From assembly GCF_000176035.2 (NCBI RefSeq), contig NC_015675.1, positions 5,584,001 to 5,648,000 of the forward strand: a stretch of DNA of 64,000 nt. Direction: 5' to 3'. Below, piece after piece: positions 39,998-48,353 of this stretch (position 1 is the first letter of the stretch; the number at the start of each line of letters is the position of its first letter). The notes beneath the pieces were generated by a model. It ran no database searches. It saw only the letters and a list, made by a program, of their open reading frames with translations, and had not been told where the DNA came from. This DNA comes from Mesorhizobium opportunistum WSM2075 (GTDB taxonomy: Bacteria; Pseudomonadota; Alphaproteobacteria; Rhizobiales; Rhizobiaceae). The translations under genes and the position numbers were made by a program.

Positions 39998-41364
39998 TTC
40001 GGCCGTGTCGCAAGCAGATGGGCCGCTTCACGGATCAGTTCGGCCGCCTTCAGGTCATCTGGATCGAGTTCACTTGGGATAGCCGCGACCAGGATATTCG
40101 CCTCATTGAGCCGCGCCTTCTCAGTTGCGTTAAGCCGTTTCTTGCCGAGCAATGCGCGCCGTGTCTGGAACGCTTCGACGATCTCTGGCGAATAGGGATC
40201 GAGGTCGTGAAGCAGGCTGACGCTGACCTGATCGAGCCGCCAACTGCTTACTGTTTTTGGATCATTGTCGATGCTCGCATGATCACCATCGCGCTTAACC
40301 ACGGCTATATTGGTGTCGAGGTATGTTTGGGCGAGCACAGGACTGTGTGTGGTGACAATGAACTGGACTCGCGGAAACACCTTTGACAGATCGCGGCGAA
40401 TGCGCCGTTGCCATTTCGGATGAAGGTGCAGATCGAGCTCGTCGATCAATACGATAGCTGGCTCGCGTAACGGATCTTCAGAGGTGGTGTGGTGTTGAGC
40501 CATGCGCCACGCCAGATCAACGGTCCAGGCAAACATAGTCTGATACCCGACACTGAGTGACTGAAGCGGAACTTCACCGGAGTAGGTTTCGATCCATACA
40601 CCCGATGGTTTGTCGGGCTGGCTCGGCGATGGCGGGCCGTAAACGTGAATGCGCTTGGGATCCCCAATCTCGGGCAGGATTTCCGCAAGCGCAGACTTGA
40701 TGTTGACGTAGAGGGCCTTCGACTGCTTGTCCTTGCGCAAGGTGAGATGGTCGAGATTCTCCAAAACTTGCACTGCATCCGCAAGTTCGATCTCGGGATT
40801 GAACAGCGAGGCTGCGGGATCATCATGATCCGCAACCACCTCGCTGCGCCGGTAAGGCGGATGGCGAGCCGCGCTATATGCAACCAGCAACGGGGCTACA
40901 ACGTCACGCCGCTTGACATTCGTGAATTCGAATTCACTCAAGTCTCTCTGCTTGGTTCGAAACGTGGCGCCTGTCGTAACCGGCTTGCTGTGATTTTTCG
41001 GCAGCTCACTGGAACGCAACTCCCGACCAACCGAGAACTCGGCCTCAAGTTCCACCTGCAGCTCGTCACCAATTCGCGCCAGCTCGACCAGCAGATTGTC
41101 ATCGTAAATTGGCAGAGCCGGTTCGACGCGATCCGGAGGACGTGCGTCGGTCTTTCCGCTCTGTTCCACATTCAAAATCGGCCGCATCAATGCAAGGCAC
41201 TGTAGCAAGGTGGTCTTGCCCAGCCCGTTCTCACCTAGGATCAGCGTCCAGGGCGCCGGCCTTCCGTCGAGGCGCAGATCGAGCACCGTTCCTGGGGTGA
41301 AGGCCTTGACGTTGGAAAGCCGCAGCTCGCAGTAGTAGACGAAATTTGCGTCGTTGGCGCTCAT
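39994..41364 (-). CDS. AAA/ABC-like ATPase of a Septu-like system, copy 2 (PtuA-type)
   Basis: A 456-residue ATPase: Walker A LILGENGLGKTTLLQCLAL near residue 48, a central region with SVGYQTMFAWTVD, Walker B AIVLIDELDLHLHPKWQ, then VTTHSPVLAQTYL. The Walker B neighbourhood is close to copy 1, but the rest differs, indicating two separately acquired systems, not a recent duplication. ATG at 41364 follows GGGCGAGGGC. A cold-shock gene ends 75 bases upstream on the same strand. Confidence 0.82.
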   Translation of the reverse strand: MSANDANFVYYCELRLSNVKAFTPGTVLDLRLDGRPAPWTLILGENGLGKTTLLQCLALMRPILNVEQSGKTDARPPDRVEPALPIYDDNLLVELARIGDELQVELEAEFSVGRELRSSELPKNHSKPVTTGATFRTKQRDLSEFEFTNVKRRDVVAPLLVAYSAARHPPYRRSEVVADHDDPAASLFNPEIELADAVQVLENLDHLTLRKDKQSKALYVNIKSALAEILPEIGDPKRIHVYGPPSPSQPDKPSGVWIETYSGEVPLQSLSVGYQTMFAWTVDLAWRMAQHHTTSEDPLREPAIVLIDELDLHLHPKWQRRIRRDLSKVFPRVQFIVTTHSPVLAQTYLDTNIAVVKRDGDHASIDNDPKTVSSWRLDQVSVSLLHDLDPYSPEIVEAFQTRRALLGKKRLNATEKARLNEANILVAAIPSELDPDDLKAAELIREAAHLLATRPK

Positions 41365-41439
41365 TTGCCCTCGCCCTTTTTTAAACGATGCCATAGCATG
41401 CAGCGGCACCGATTCGTGGCCCTTTTGAAAAAGAGGCAT

Positions 41440-42039
41440 TTAGACGAGGCGGATGCTCAGCACTTCCAGGCCTTTCTTGCCCTGCCCGCATTCCACCAAC
41501 ACCATTTGCCCCTCCAATAGCTCGCTGATCCCTGAGCGTGTAAGGGCAGTGGCGTGGACGAAGGCATCCTTCTCACCTTTGTTGGGGGCGATAAAGCCGA
41601 AGCCCTTTTGGGGATCATACCACTTGACCGTGCCCTCGCACTCCACCCGCGCGTCCGTTCCGGCAATGACCCCTTCAGCGAGGCGCACCTGCGAGGGAGT
41701 TTTTGCGATCTGGCTGCTGATCTCCCGGACTTTCGTCACCTGGTGTCCTCTCGGTCTTTCCTCAATCGTGACCTTGAGGCGAGTCCCCTCGCAAACATCG
41801 CGAGTGCCGCTTGCCTCCAGCACCCGAACGGGCAGATAAGCCTCAGTGCCGTCCAGCAGTTTCACGAAGCCAAAACCCTTGCCGGCGTTGAACCACATCA
41901 CCTCGGCATTGACCGCGTCCGCGGTTACCGCTGAAGGCCGCTGAAAGTAGCTCGGCTCGGAAGTATGCTCCGGAAATGAAACCGGGCCATCGTCATGACG
42001 CCGCCGGCGCGGCTCGCGATGGTCTCTATATTTGCCCAT
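41440..42039 (-). CDS. Two-domain cold-shock protein
   Basis: A 199-residue protein with two cold-shock domains. The first starts at EVMWFNAGKGFGFVKLLDG; the second is complete, with GTVKWYDPQKGFGFIAP and DAFVHATAL (RNP1 and RNP2 motifs). An Arg/His-rich N-terminal tail precedes them. This two-domain form is common in rhizobia. It binds single-stranded nucleic acid, probably as an RNA chaperone. It is upstream of the second Septu-like pair on the same strand, so co-transcription is possible. The ATG at 42039 is chosen as giving the standard MGKYRDHREPRRRR beginning. Confidence 0.88.
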   Translation of the reverse strand: MGKYRDHREPRRRRHDDGPVSFPEHTSEPSYFQRPSAVTADAVNAEVMWFNAGKGFGFVKLLDGTEAYLPVRVLEASGTRDVCEGTRLKVTIEERPRGHQVTKVREISSQIAKTPSQVRLAEGVIAGTDARVECEGTVKWYDPQKGFGFIAPNKGEKDAFVHATALTRSGISELLEGQMVLVECGQGKKGLEVLSIRLV

Positions 42040-42448
42040 GATTGTCTCGACCAGTATGGAGGAAGCGCTGCGCTTCCACGACGATAATCTCCATCGGGGG
42101 ACGCCGGCAAGGCGAGGACCACCCAGCTGAAGTCTCTGCGAGGTACGCACATCCTCGAGGCTGGCGACCGTAAATGGATTTCAGCAGAATGTCAGCCGCC
42201 AAAACGCAAACTCTTGTTGTTGATAATGGCCATGACCGCTGGAAATAGAACCAGGATGGCATGGTCGCGAACCCTCATATGCGCCCGCATCGTGTTCGGG
42301 CGGTATCAATCCCGGAAACGATATCGTCCGCGACATTTCCGCGATCGCTGCCGTGGCGACAGAAAAATACGAGCGATGCGATAGCGAGGAGCGCTTGCTT
42401 CACCATCCAGATCAGACTTAACGGGTTCAGGACTCCTTGCGACGAACC
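42040..42448. other. Spacer between moeA and the cold-shock gene
   Basis: About 400 bases, no supported gene on either strand. Expected to hold the cold-shock gene's promoter and long 5' leader (such leaders often act as RNA thermosensors in this family, not shown here). Confidence 0.35.
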
Positions 42449-43717
42449 CTAGAACGGCTCGTAGCGCAGCGGCATATTGAGAGTGATTTCAGCCGCGACC
42501 GCAGGTAAGACGGCGATACCGTCGGCCAGCGCAATCGCCATTAGGTTGGCGGAGGATCCGCGCTCGAGGAGTTTGATTACAGGTTCGCCTGTAACGGTTC
42601 GACCAGAGATCCGAACGGGAACAAACTCGGCCCGGCCCTGTCTCTTTTTGCAGCTGAAACCAGCCACAGCCGAAAACCATTGTGACTGGATCTCGGCAAT
42701 ACCGGCCAGCCTGCGTAATGCGGGCAGGACGATCTGACGGAATGTGATCAGGGCCGCATTGGGCGTACCCGGCAACCCAGCAAAGAGCATGTCATCGATC
42801 TTCCCAACCTTTAACGGCTTGCCCGGGCGCATCGCGACCTCAACGACATCGAGACTGGCGCCCTGACGCAAGACCGCAGCTGCTATATGATCTTCTTCAC
42901 CAGCCGAGACGCCCCCCGTGGTCACCAGCGCGTCACAGGATGAAACGGCGCGCGCGACGACGTCGGCAATCAGGTCCTGATTGTCTGGCACCGTGCCGAA
43001 ATCGATGATATCCGCCCAGGGGCAGGCAGCGAGCAGTGATTGCAGCATGACCCGGTTCGAGTTGTAGATCTTGCCGTGTTCAAGAGACTGTCCCGGCTCC
43101 GTCAATTCCGAACCCGTGCAGAGCAAGCCGACCCGAAGCTTTTTCAGCACCACGACATCGACAGCGTCTACGGCGGCCAGCAGCGTCAGGTCCCTGCTTG
43201 ATAGCGCCTTGCCTTGCTCGACAAGCACCGATCCTGGGATGACGTCCTCGCCAGCGAGACGCACGTGCCGCCCCGGTAACGGTTGCTCGAACACCGTAAC
43301 CGTGTCCCCGAAGCGTTCGCATTGCTCCTGCATGACCACGGCGTCAAAGCCACGTGGCACGGGGGCGCCAGAAAAGATCCTGATCGCCATTCCCGTATCC
43401 GGGTGGACGTGAAAGCGCACGTCGCCGGCGACAACTCGCTCGGCCACCCGCAACGCCCACGGTCCGTCCCCGACAAGATCCGAGGTGCGTACAGCAAACC
43501 CATCCATGGCGGAATTATCGAACTGCGGCAGAGCGATCGTTGAGCCGATGGCGACCGCACAAAGACGGCCCAACGCGTCGGCCAGCGAGAGACGTTCCCA
43601 GAACTGCGTAGGCTGAGCGAGGGCTGCCGCCTTCGCGACCGCAACGTCGAAGGGAATAGCTTCTTTACCTCGCTCTCCCGAGTCGGCATCCAGGAAAGAT
43701 GGTGTGGTGTGAAACAC
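42449..43717 (-). CDS. moeA: Molybdopterin molybdenumtransferase (MoeA), divergent
   Basis: A 422-residue MoeA-like protein that would insert molybdate into adenylated molybdopterin. It has family blocks NSAMDGFAVR, GTGMAIRIFSGAPVPRGFDAVVMQEQ, and the nucleotide motif TTGGVSAGEEDH, in place of the usual TTGGVSVGDYD, and GLPGTPNAALITF, in place of GLPGNPVSA. The substitutions and the island location suggest an acquired paralogue rather than the housekeeping copy. No molybdoenzyme gene is visible nearby. Confidence 0.85.
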   Translation of the reverse strand: MFHTTPSFLDADSGERGKEAIPFDVAVAKAAALAQPTQFWERLSLADALGRLCAVAIGSTIALPQFDNSAMDGFAVRTSDLVGDGPWALRVAERVVAGDVRFHVHPDTGMAIRIFSGAPVPRGFDAVVMQEQCERFGDTVTVFEQPLPGRHVRLAGEDVIPGSVLVEQGKALSSRDLTLLAAVDAVDVVVLKKLRVGLLCTGSELTEPGQSLEHGKIYNSNRVMLQSLLAACPWADIIDFGTVPDNQDLIADVVARAVSSCDALVTTGGVSAGEEDHIAAAVLRQGASLDVVEVAMRPGKPLKVGKIDDMLFAGLPGTPNAALITFRQIVLPALRRLAGIAEIQSQWFSAVAGFSCKKRQGRAEFVPVRISGRTVTGEPVIKLLERGSSANLMAIALADGIAVLPAVAAEITLNMPLRYEPF

Positions 43718-44769
43718 TATGATCGCTCCCGTCTACGCCTGTCCCAGACACGTTGGCCTGGTCGCCAGTTCGAGACACTCCTACGTAAGCAATGACGTGG
43801 TCGATGTCATGAGGACATTCTGTTTGAAGGCCGACTAGATTGCCGCAGCAGTTTGCCCGCGACCGATGCCCGTCTTTGGCCGACATAACGTCGTCACGCA
43901 GGCCTACAGCCGTACAAGGCCGTTCCCATGAGATCGGCGTCTCGGCTGCCACCGTTAGCCGCGTCTAAAGCGCCGGACTGTCGACCTCTATTCCGTTCGA
44001 TTCGTTGTCGTAAGGAAAAAACGACGGGTCGTGCGCCACTCAACCGGCTGGAGGTCTATGAAGGCTCGATCAGCAGTGAGGATGACGATGACGTCACCAA
44101 GCACGAGTTCGAATCTTCGTTCAAGGCTAATCTAATGCAAGTATCCGCAGACCGTTAACGGCAGGTATGGCCGCCTGCGCGACTGACTGGATCGCCAGCG
44201 TTACCCAAGGAAGTGGTCCCGCTCCGATTGAGGTGGTTGAAGAGCCACTTTGCGACGCATGGGGCAAGGTAGGATCCGATCAGGGAACTTTGGTCACGCG
44301 CTGTCCGCCTGCAATATCTCGACCGATCCAGCGTGATCACGCGATCGATCGTTTTCGACCGGAATCAATCGCCAAATACTACGCATCTCACCAGTGGCGG
44401 CTTTGCGCCTCAAATTCGGCCGTCCAAGCAGCCGTTACGCTAACCTATTAGCGGACGATGGAGGAGGTACCGAGCGATTGGTTGTCGCCAAGCCTGCGTT
44501 CGAACGCTCGGTACTCTTGGCTCGATGAAGGTATTGGGCAATGCTGGCCAACGGCACGGGCTTCGGACGGTGACGGTTCCGGCCTATTAAAGATCGCATA
44601 GGGGCTGGTGCTGCGTCACAATTCGGGCTTCACTAGCGTGAACCACAACACACAACGTGGCTCCTCGTGGTATTCGACAGTTGTCGTTGAAGATGCTCTA
44701 GCCGCGAGAGGAGCGGCCATGCAGTATCAGGACGCAGATTGTCGACGTAAAGAAGTCAAGTAGCGATTG
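43718..44769. other. About 1 kb without a supported gene
   Basis: Short frames on both strands (for example 43928-44158 and 44167-44451) have no recognisable domain. The region separates moeA and the P450 gene, which diverge, and probably combines promoters with decayed sequence. It contains a 10-base inverted repeat at 44467-44514. Confidence 0.4.
44467..44514. repeat. 10-base perfect inverted repeat GTACCGAGCG ... CGCTCGGTAC
   Basis: Arms at 44467-44476 and 44505-44514 with a 28-base loop, about 250 bases upstream of the P450 gene. Could be an operator pair, a stem in an RNA leader, or the ends of a small decayed element. Confidence 0.35.
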
Positions 44770-46452
44770 ATGTTCCGTACGAAATATTCCGACGGTGTCA
44801 AGAATGCCCGGGAAGCGCAGAAACCCGTCGCTGAGCTACCGCCTTTCGATCCGGAGCGGCTGCGAAGTAAGGGGCTGCTGGCGGGCCTCCTTTCCCGAGT
44901 ACTTGAGAACCCGCGCGGCTGGCTCGCCCTCCTGCGGCGGTTCTGGCCCACGGTGGTCATCGGACGCATCGCTCTTGTCACCAAGGCGGCCGATGTGCGG
45001 GACATCCTTGAGCGGCAGGAATTCGAGACGCCGTTCGGTCGCGACATGGCCGAAATGGCCGGAGGCGTGAATTTCATTCTGGGCATGCAGGACGGCTCGG
45101 ACTATCGCCGCATGAAATCCGTTATCCTCTCCGCTTTCCCGCCCGTCGAGGTAGAGGCGCGAGTACGTCCTATCGCTCGATTACACTCGCGAGCGCTCGC
45201 GCGGACCGCTATGCCGGGGTTCAACGCCATCGAACTCCTGAAGATCGTCCCGGTCCGCATCTGCCGGGATTATTTCGGCCTCGCCTTCGATAACGACGAG
45301 GAGTTCGCCGACTGGTCGATCGCGCTGAGCTCCCAATTATTTTTTAACCCGTTTGAAAAGGCCGCGACGCGCGAATTAGCGAGCGTCGCCGCGTACAGGA
45401 TGCGCGACGTCATCAACCAGTCGATCGAAACGGTGCTTGCCGGCAGCAAGACCGACAAGCCGCTCGCCCGCCTGGTGGCGATCCACGAAGCTGGGAGGCT
45501 GTCCCTTGATGACATACGTTCCATCATGATGGGCATGGTGTCGAGCTTCGCGCCGACCAATCTGCTTGCCGGGGGCAACGCGCTCGACGTTGTGCTTAAC
45601 CGCACCGACGCGCGTAAGGCCGTGCAGGACGCAATCGACTCAGGCAACGATGCCGCGCTCGACAAGGCCATCCTCGAGGCCATGCGCTTTAAGCCAATCT
45701 ATCTCGGGCCATTACGCTATGTCGCGCGCGACGCCGTCATCGCCAGTGGCACGCGGCGGGAAAAAACTCTGCGCGCGGGAACGATCGTCATACCCTCTAT
45801 CCTATCGGCGATGTTTGACAAAGACGCTGTGATCGATCCCGAGCGATTCGACACCAGCCGTCCCGGCAGAGATTACCTACTTTACGGCCACGGCTTGCAC
45901 CTTTGCATAGGCGCGGAGGTCGCGCGGGTGCAAATCGCGGAGAGTTTTCGCGCGCTCTTTGCCAAGGCCGGCCTTCAACGCGCCGCAGGCTCAATTGGTC
46001 GGCTGACACGGCGTGGCACCTATCCCGAGAGGCTCTGCGTTGAGTTCGACGTGGCTGACGCCTGGAAGACGTCTCTTGATCTCAGTCAGTACGATCCTAG
46101 TATTTCTTCCCTATGTGAATTGATTATCCGCTTTCTCATCGCCAGATCATCTACGCATTCTGATCGAATAAGCCTAAGCCGACTTTGTGGTATAACAGGG
46201 AAGCGAGCGCCCGACGTAGATTTAATGACAGCCATAACTATACTTACGCAATCCAGGCAACCTGTCCTATCAGTGGCGTACTACTCGATAGACAAATATG
46301 GAAGGTTCGAAAAAGTAAATAGAAAAGATATAAATACAGAATCTTTTATAGATGATATCGATAAACAACCATTGATGTTTAAGGATACTTTCCCAATTTT
46401 TTATGCCTCGGATGAATTCAGAAAGGTAAATATCGGTGTTAAAAGAACGTAA
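44770..46452 (+). CDS. Cytochrome P450 with an AT-rich, unrelated C-terminal extension (fusion)
   Basis: Residues 1-427 are a cytochrome P450: K-helix ExxR as EAMR, the perpendicular-helix region, and the heme ligand loop YGHGLHLCIGAEVAR. The I-helix lacks the usual acidic-Thr oxygen-activation pair and reads SSFAPTNLLAGG. The P450 fold should stop near CVEFD (46050). The frame then continues for about 130 codons in sequence of much lower GC, with a helical SISSLCELIIRFLIARSSTHSD segment and a DUF-like alpha/beta region. This tail has no P450 homology and looks like the body of a different gene that lost its start. It overlaps the next gene. Confidence 0.78.
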   Translation: MFRTKYSDGVKNAREAQKPVAELPPFDPERLRSKGLLAGLLSRVLENPRGWLALLRRFWPTVVIGRIALVTKAADVRDILERQEFETPFGRDMAEMAGGVNFILGMQDGSDYRRMKSVILSAFPPVEVEARVRPIARLHSRALARTAMPGFNAIELLKIVPVRICRDYFGLAFDNDEEFADWSIALSSQLFFNPFEKAATRELASVAAYRMRDVINQSIETVLAGSKTDKPLARLVAIHEAGRLSLDDIRSIMMGMVSSFAPTNLLAGGNALDVVLNRTDARKAVQDAIDSGNDAALDKAILEAMRFKPIYLGPLRYVARDAVIASGTRREKTLRAGTIVIPSILSAMFDKDAVIDPERFDTSRPGRDYLLYGHGLHLCIGAEVARVQIAESFRALFAKAGLQRAAGSIGRLTRRGTYPERLCVEFDVADAWKTSLDLSQYDPSISSLCELIIRFLIARSSTHSDRISLSRLCGITGKRAPDVDLMTAITILTQSRQPVLSVAYYSIDKYGRFEKVNRKDINTESFIDDIDKQPLMFKDTFPIFYASDEFRKVNIGVKRT

Positions 46453-47104
46453 TACGAAAACTAGAGCTCAAGCAGATGATATTGAGCATCTTCGATATTC
46501 ACTTCAGGATCTTCTGACGCTGATGCCCGATACGGCAAGTAGAATTCGATTTAATTACTGCTTTTCGATCAATAATGATCAACGGACGGAATGTGTCAAT
46601 TGTGCCATAGAGTATGCAGGCAAAGAGTTAGCGAGGTGGGTTCAATATAAGCAGCGTCACTCCGAAGACGCACTCACAGTAGAGATTGTATCACTGTTAA
46701 GATCGATGGGGATGTCGGCAACTCATGACTCCGCTATTGGAGGGCATTGTGATATTGCAATAGAAGGTCGAGATGATTTTCTTTGGATTGGAGAGGCAAA
46801 AATAAATCGAGGCTGTGGATATTTGTACGCGGGTTTAAAGCAACTTCTCACTCGATACTCTACAGGCGCACCAGGCCAGAACACGGGAGGCATCATTGTT
46901 TATTGCTTCAACAGTCGAATTGATAGGGCGATGCAGAAATGGCGCCAATACGTCGGAAAGATGCAACCGGCGACACACATTACTCAAGCGGTATCTGATC
47001 CGTCTTGGTTTGCCAGTTCTCATCGTCACCAGCGAACAGGCCGTCCGTTCGTCGTAAGACATGTGGCGATCTCGCTGCATTTTGATCCACAGGACCGACA
47101 CTAA
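46436..47104 (+). CDS. Putative PD-(D/E)XK restriction-like nuclease
   Basis: A 222-residue protein starting with GTG at 46436, overlapping the fusion stop by 17 bases. The segment GGHCDIAIEGRDDFLWIGEAKIN fits the D-(x)n-ExK restriction-endonuclease core (Asp in HCDIAI, Glu-Lys in GEAKI), followed by a helix YAGLKQLLTRYSTG typical after the motif. The AT-rich composition matches the tail of the preceding gene, which suggests both came as a pair. No named family recognised. Confidence 0.6.
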   Translation: MLKERNTKTRAQADDIEHLRYSLQDLLTLMPDTASRIRFNYCFSINNDQRTECVNCAIEYAGKELARWVQYKQRHSEDALTVEIVSLLRSMGMSATHDSAIGGHCDIAIEGRDDFLWIGEAKINRGCGYLYAGLKQLLTRYSTGAPGQNTGGIIVYCFNSRIDRAMQKWRQYVGKMQPATHITQAVSDPSWFASSHRHQRTGRPFVVRHVAISLHFDPQDRH

Positions 47105-47303
47105 GATATGAACTTATCGGCCGCTGAGCGTCAAATTCTGATATCCGCGCGGCCCTAATCAGCCCCTTTGCTGGGCTCAATGCGCCACTCGAAAAAATTT
47201 GTTTCCTTATCGTTGCTCCTAACTCAATCGATTGGCATGTCAGGTGCGAGTAAGCTGCTGATGCGCTGAGGTCGTCGCACCAGGGATGTGCGAGAAATCA
47301 AGA

Positions 47304-47763
47304 TTATCCCACCGCTCCTGCCAGCCTAACGATAACTGGCCACCTTCTGCCCGACGCGAAGATATTGCCAAGCACATGACATGCTACCAGCGTAAGTTTC
47401 TGAAATACCTCGTCCGAGAGCGGTAGCAGGTCACCACTGAAGGTCTTATAGCGCCACGAGCAGGAAAGACGTACCAAATCGGGTTGATCGAAAAGTTCAT
47501 AATCCTCGGGATCAGTGCCACTCCCACCCCGTATCAACGGCAACAATGTCTCTGGTCGACAGCAACAGAGCACGATCAGCAAGGAAACGCATGAAAAGCG
47601 CTCGGCCGACGAGCGATATGGCGTCTTCTCCTGAGAGCGCACTATCCGTCTTCAGAGAGGAGATGGCTTGATCGAGCGGTTTGAGAATGACGCCGGTGAT
47701 CCACCGAGTCCTATCATCGATTTCCGCAGCAGGACGTAGGTTCCCGAGACGTGCAAACGTCAA
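47304..47763 (-). pseudogene. Relic of an N6-adenine DNA methylase (restriction-modification), N-terminal fragment
   Basis: From ATG 47763 the frame reads ISLVGRALFMRFLADRALL, a block typical of the N-terminal part of large N6-methylases of restriction-modification systems. It ends after VDTGWEWH; the next frame continues with EDYELFDQPDLVRL and WRYKTFSGDLLPLSDEVF, which matches the following conserved segment. The catalytic NPPY region is absent. Hence a frameshifted and truncated remnant. Confidence 0.5.
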
Positions 47764-48008
47764 CTCGGCCTATCGGTGCCGGTATCCAAGCAATGATTTA
47801 GAAGGGTTTTGGATGACTATCGAGTAGACATATTGCTCATCGGTATCCCGCACGTCCCGCCGGACGGTATTCAAACCGTATTGGTAAGTCCGCTTTATTG
47901 GGTTCGCTCTCCAGAAGCGGCCAGTCCCCTTCCGGCCCCTTCCCAGTCATTGAACTTGTCTCAGAGAGGAGTGTTCAACGTCGACAGCAACGTACCACTC
48001 CGCCGCGT

Positions 48009-48224
48009 CTACTCGCTGTTTTTTCGTGATGCGCCGGTGTGCCATGCAACGGGATCAGCAATCCACCGACTGACATCGGATTCCCGCCAGCCCGCACCTT
48101 TGATGCTGATCTTGATCTGGGCTGGGAACGTGCCTTCGGCGATCTTGCGATAGATGGTTGAACGGGACAGCCCGGTCCGGGCAAGGACGGTTTTGAGGCG
48201 TATGATACGATCCGGCTCGGGCAT
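48009..48224 (-). CDS. AlpA-family excisionase/transcriptional regulator
   Basis: A 71-residue AlpA/MerR-like winged-helix protein: RLKTVLARTGLSRSTIYRKIAEGTFPAQIKIS followed by WRESDVSRWI, the family hallmark. Such proteins act as excisionases or activators of integrases in tRNA-integrated elements. It lies just beyond traA in the transfer end of the island. Confidence 0.9.
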   Translation of the reverse strand: MPEPDRIIRLKTVLARTGLSRSTIYRKIAEGTFPAQIKISIKGAGWRESDVSRWIADPVAWHTGASRKNSE

Positions 48225-48353
48225 AGCTTACCTGCACGTCACTGGTTGTTGCTGATTTCTGCTGGGACAGACAGGACGAACCCCATGCCGGAGGCAATCA
48301 GGTTTGTCGCCTCAGCCGACTGCGGAGTGGAAACGGCGGCAAATCGGCAGGCC

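Noticed and set aside
43928..44451. Two short plus-strand frames upstream of the P450
   Set aside because: Composition and lack of any family signature suggest chance frames.
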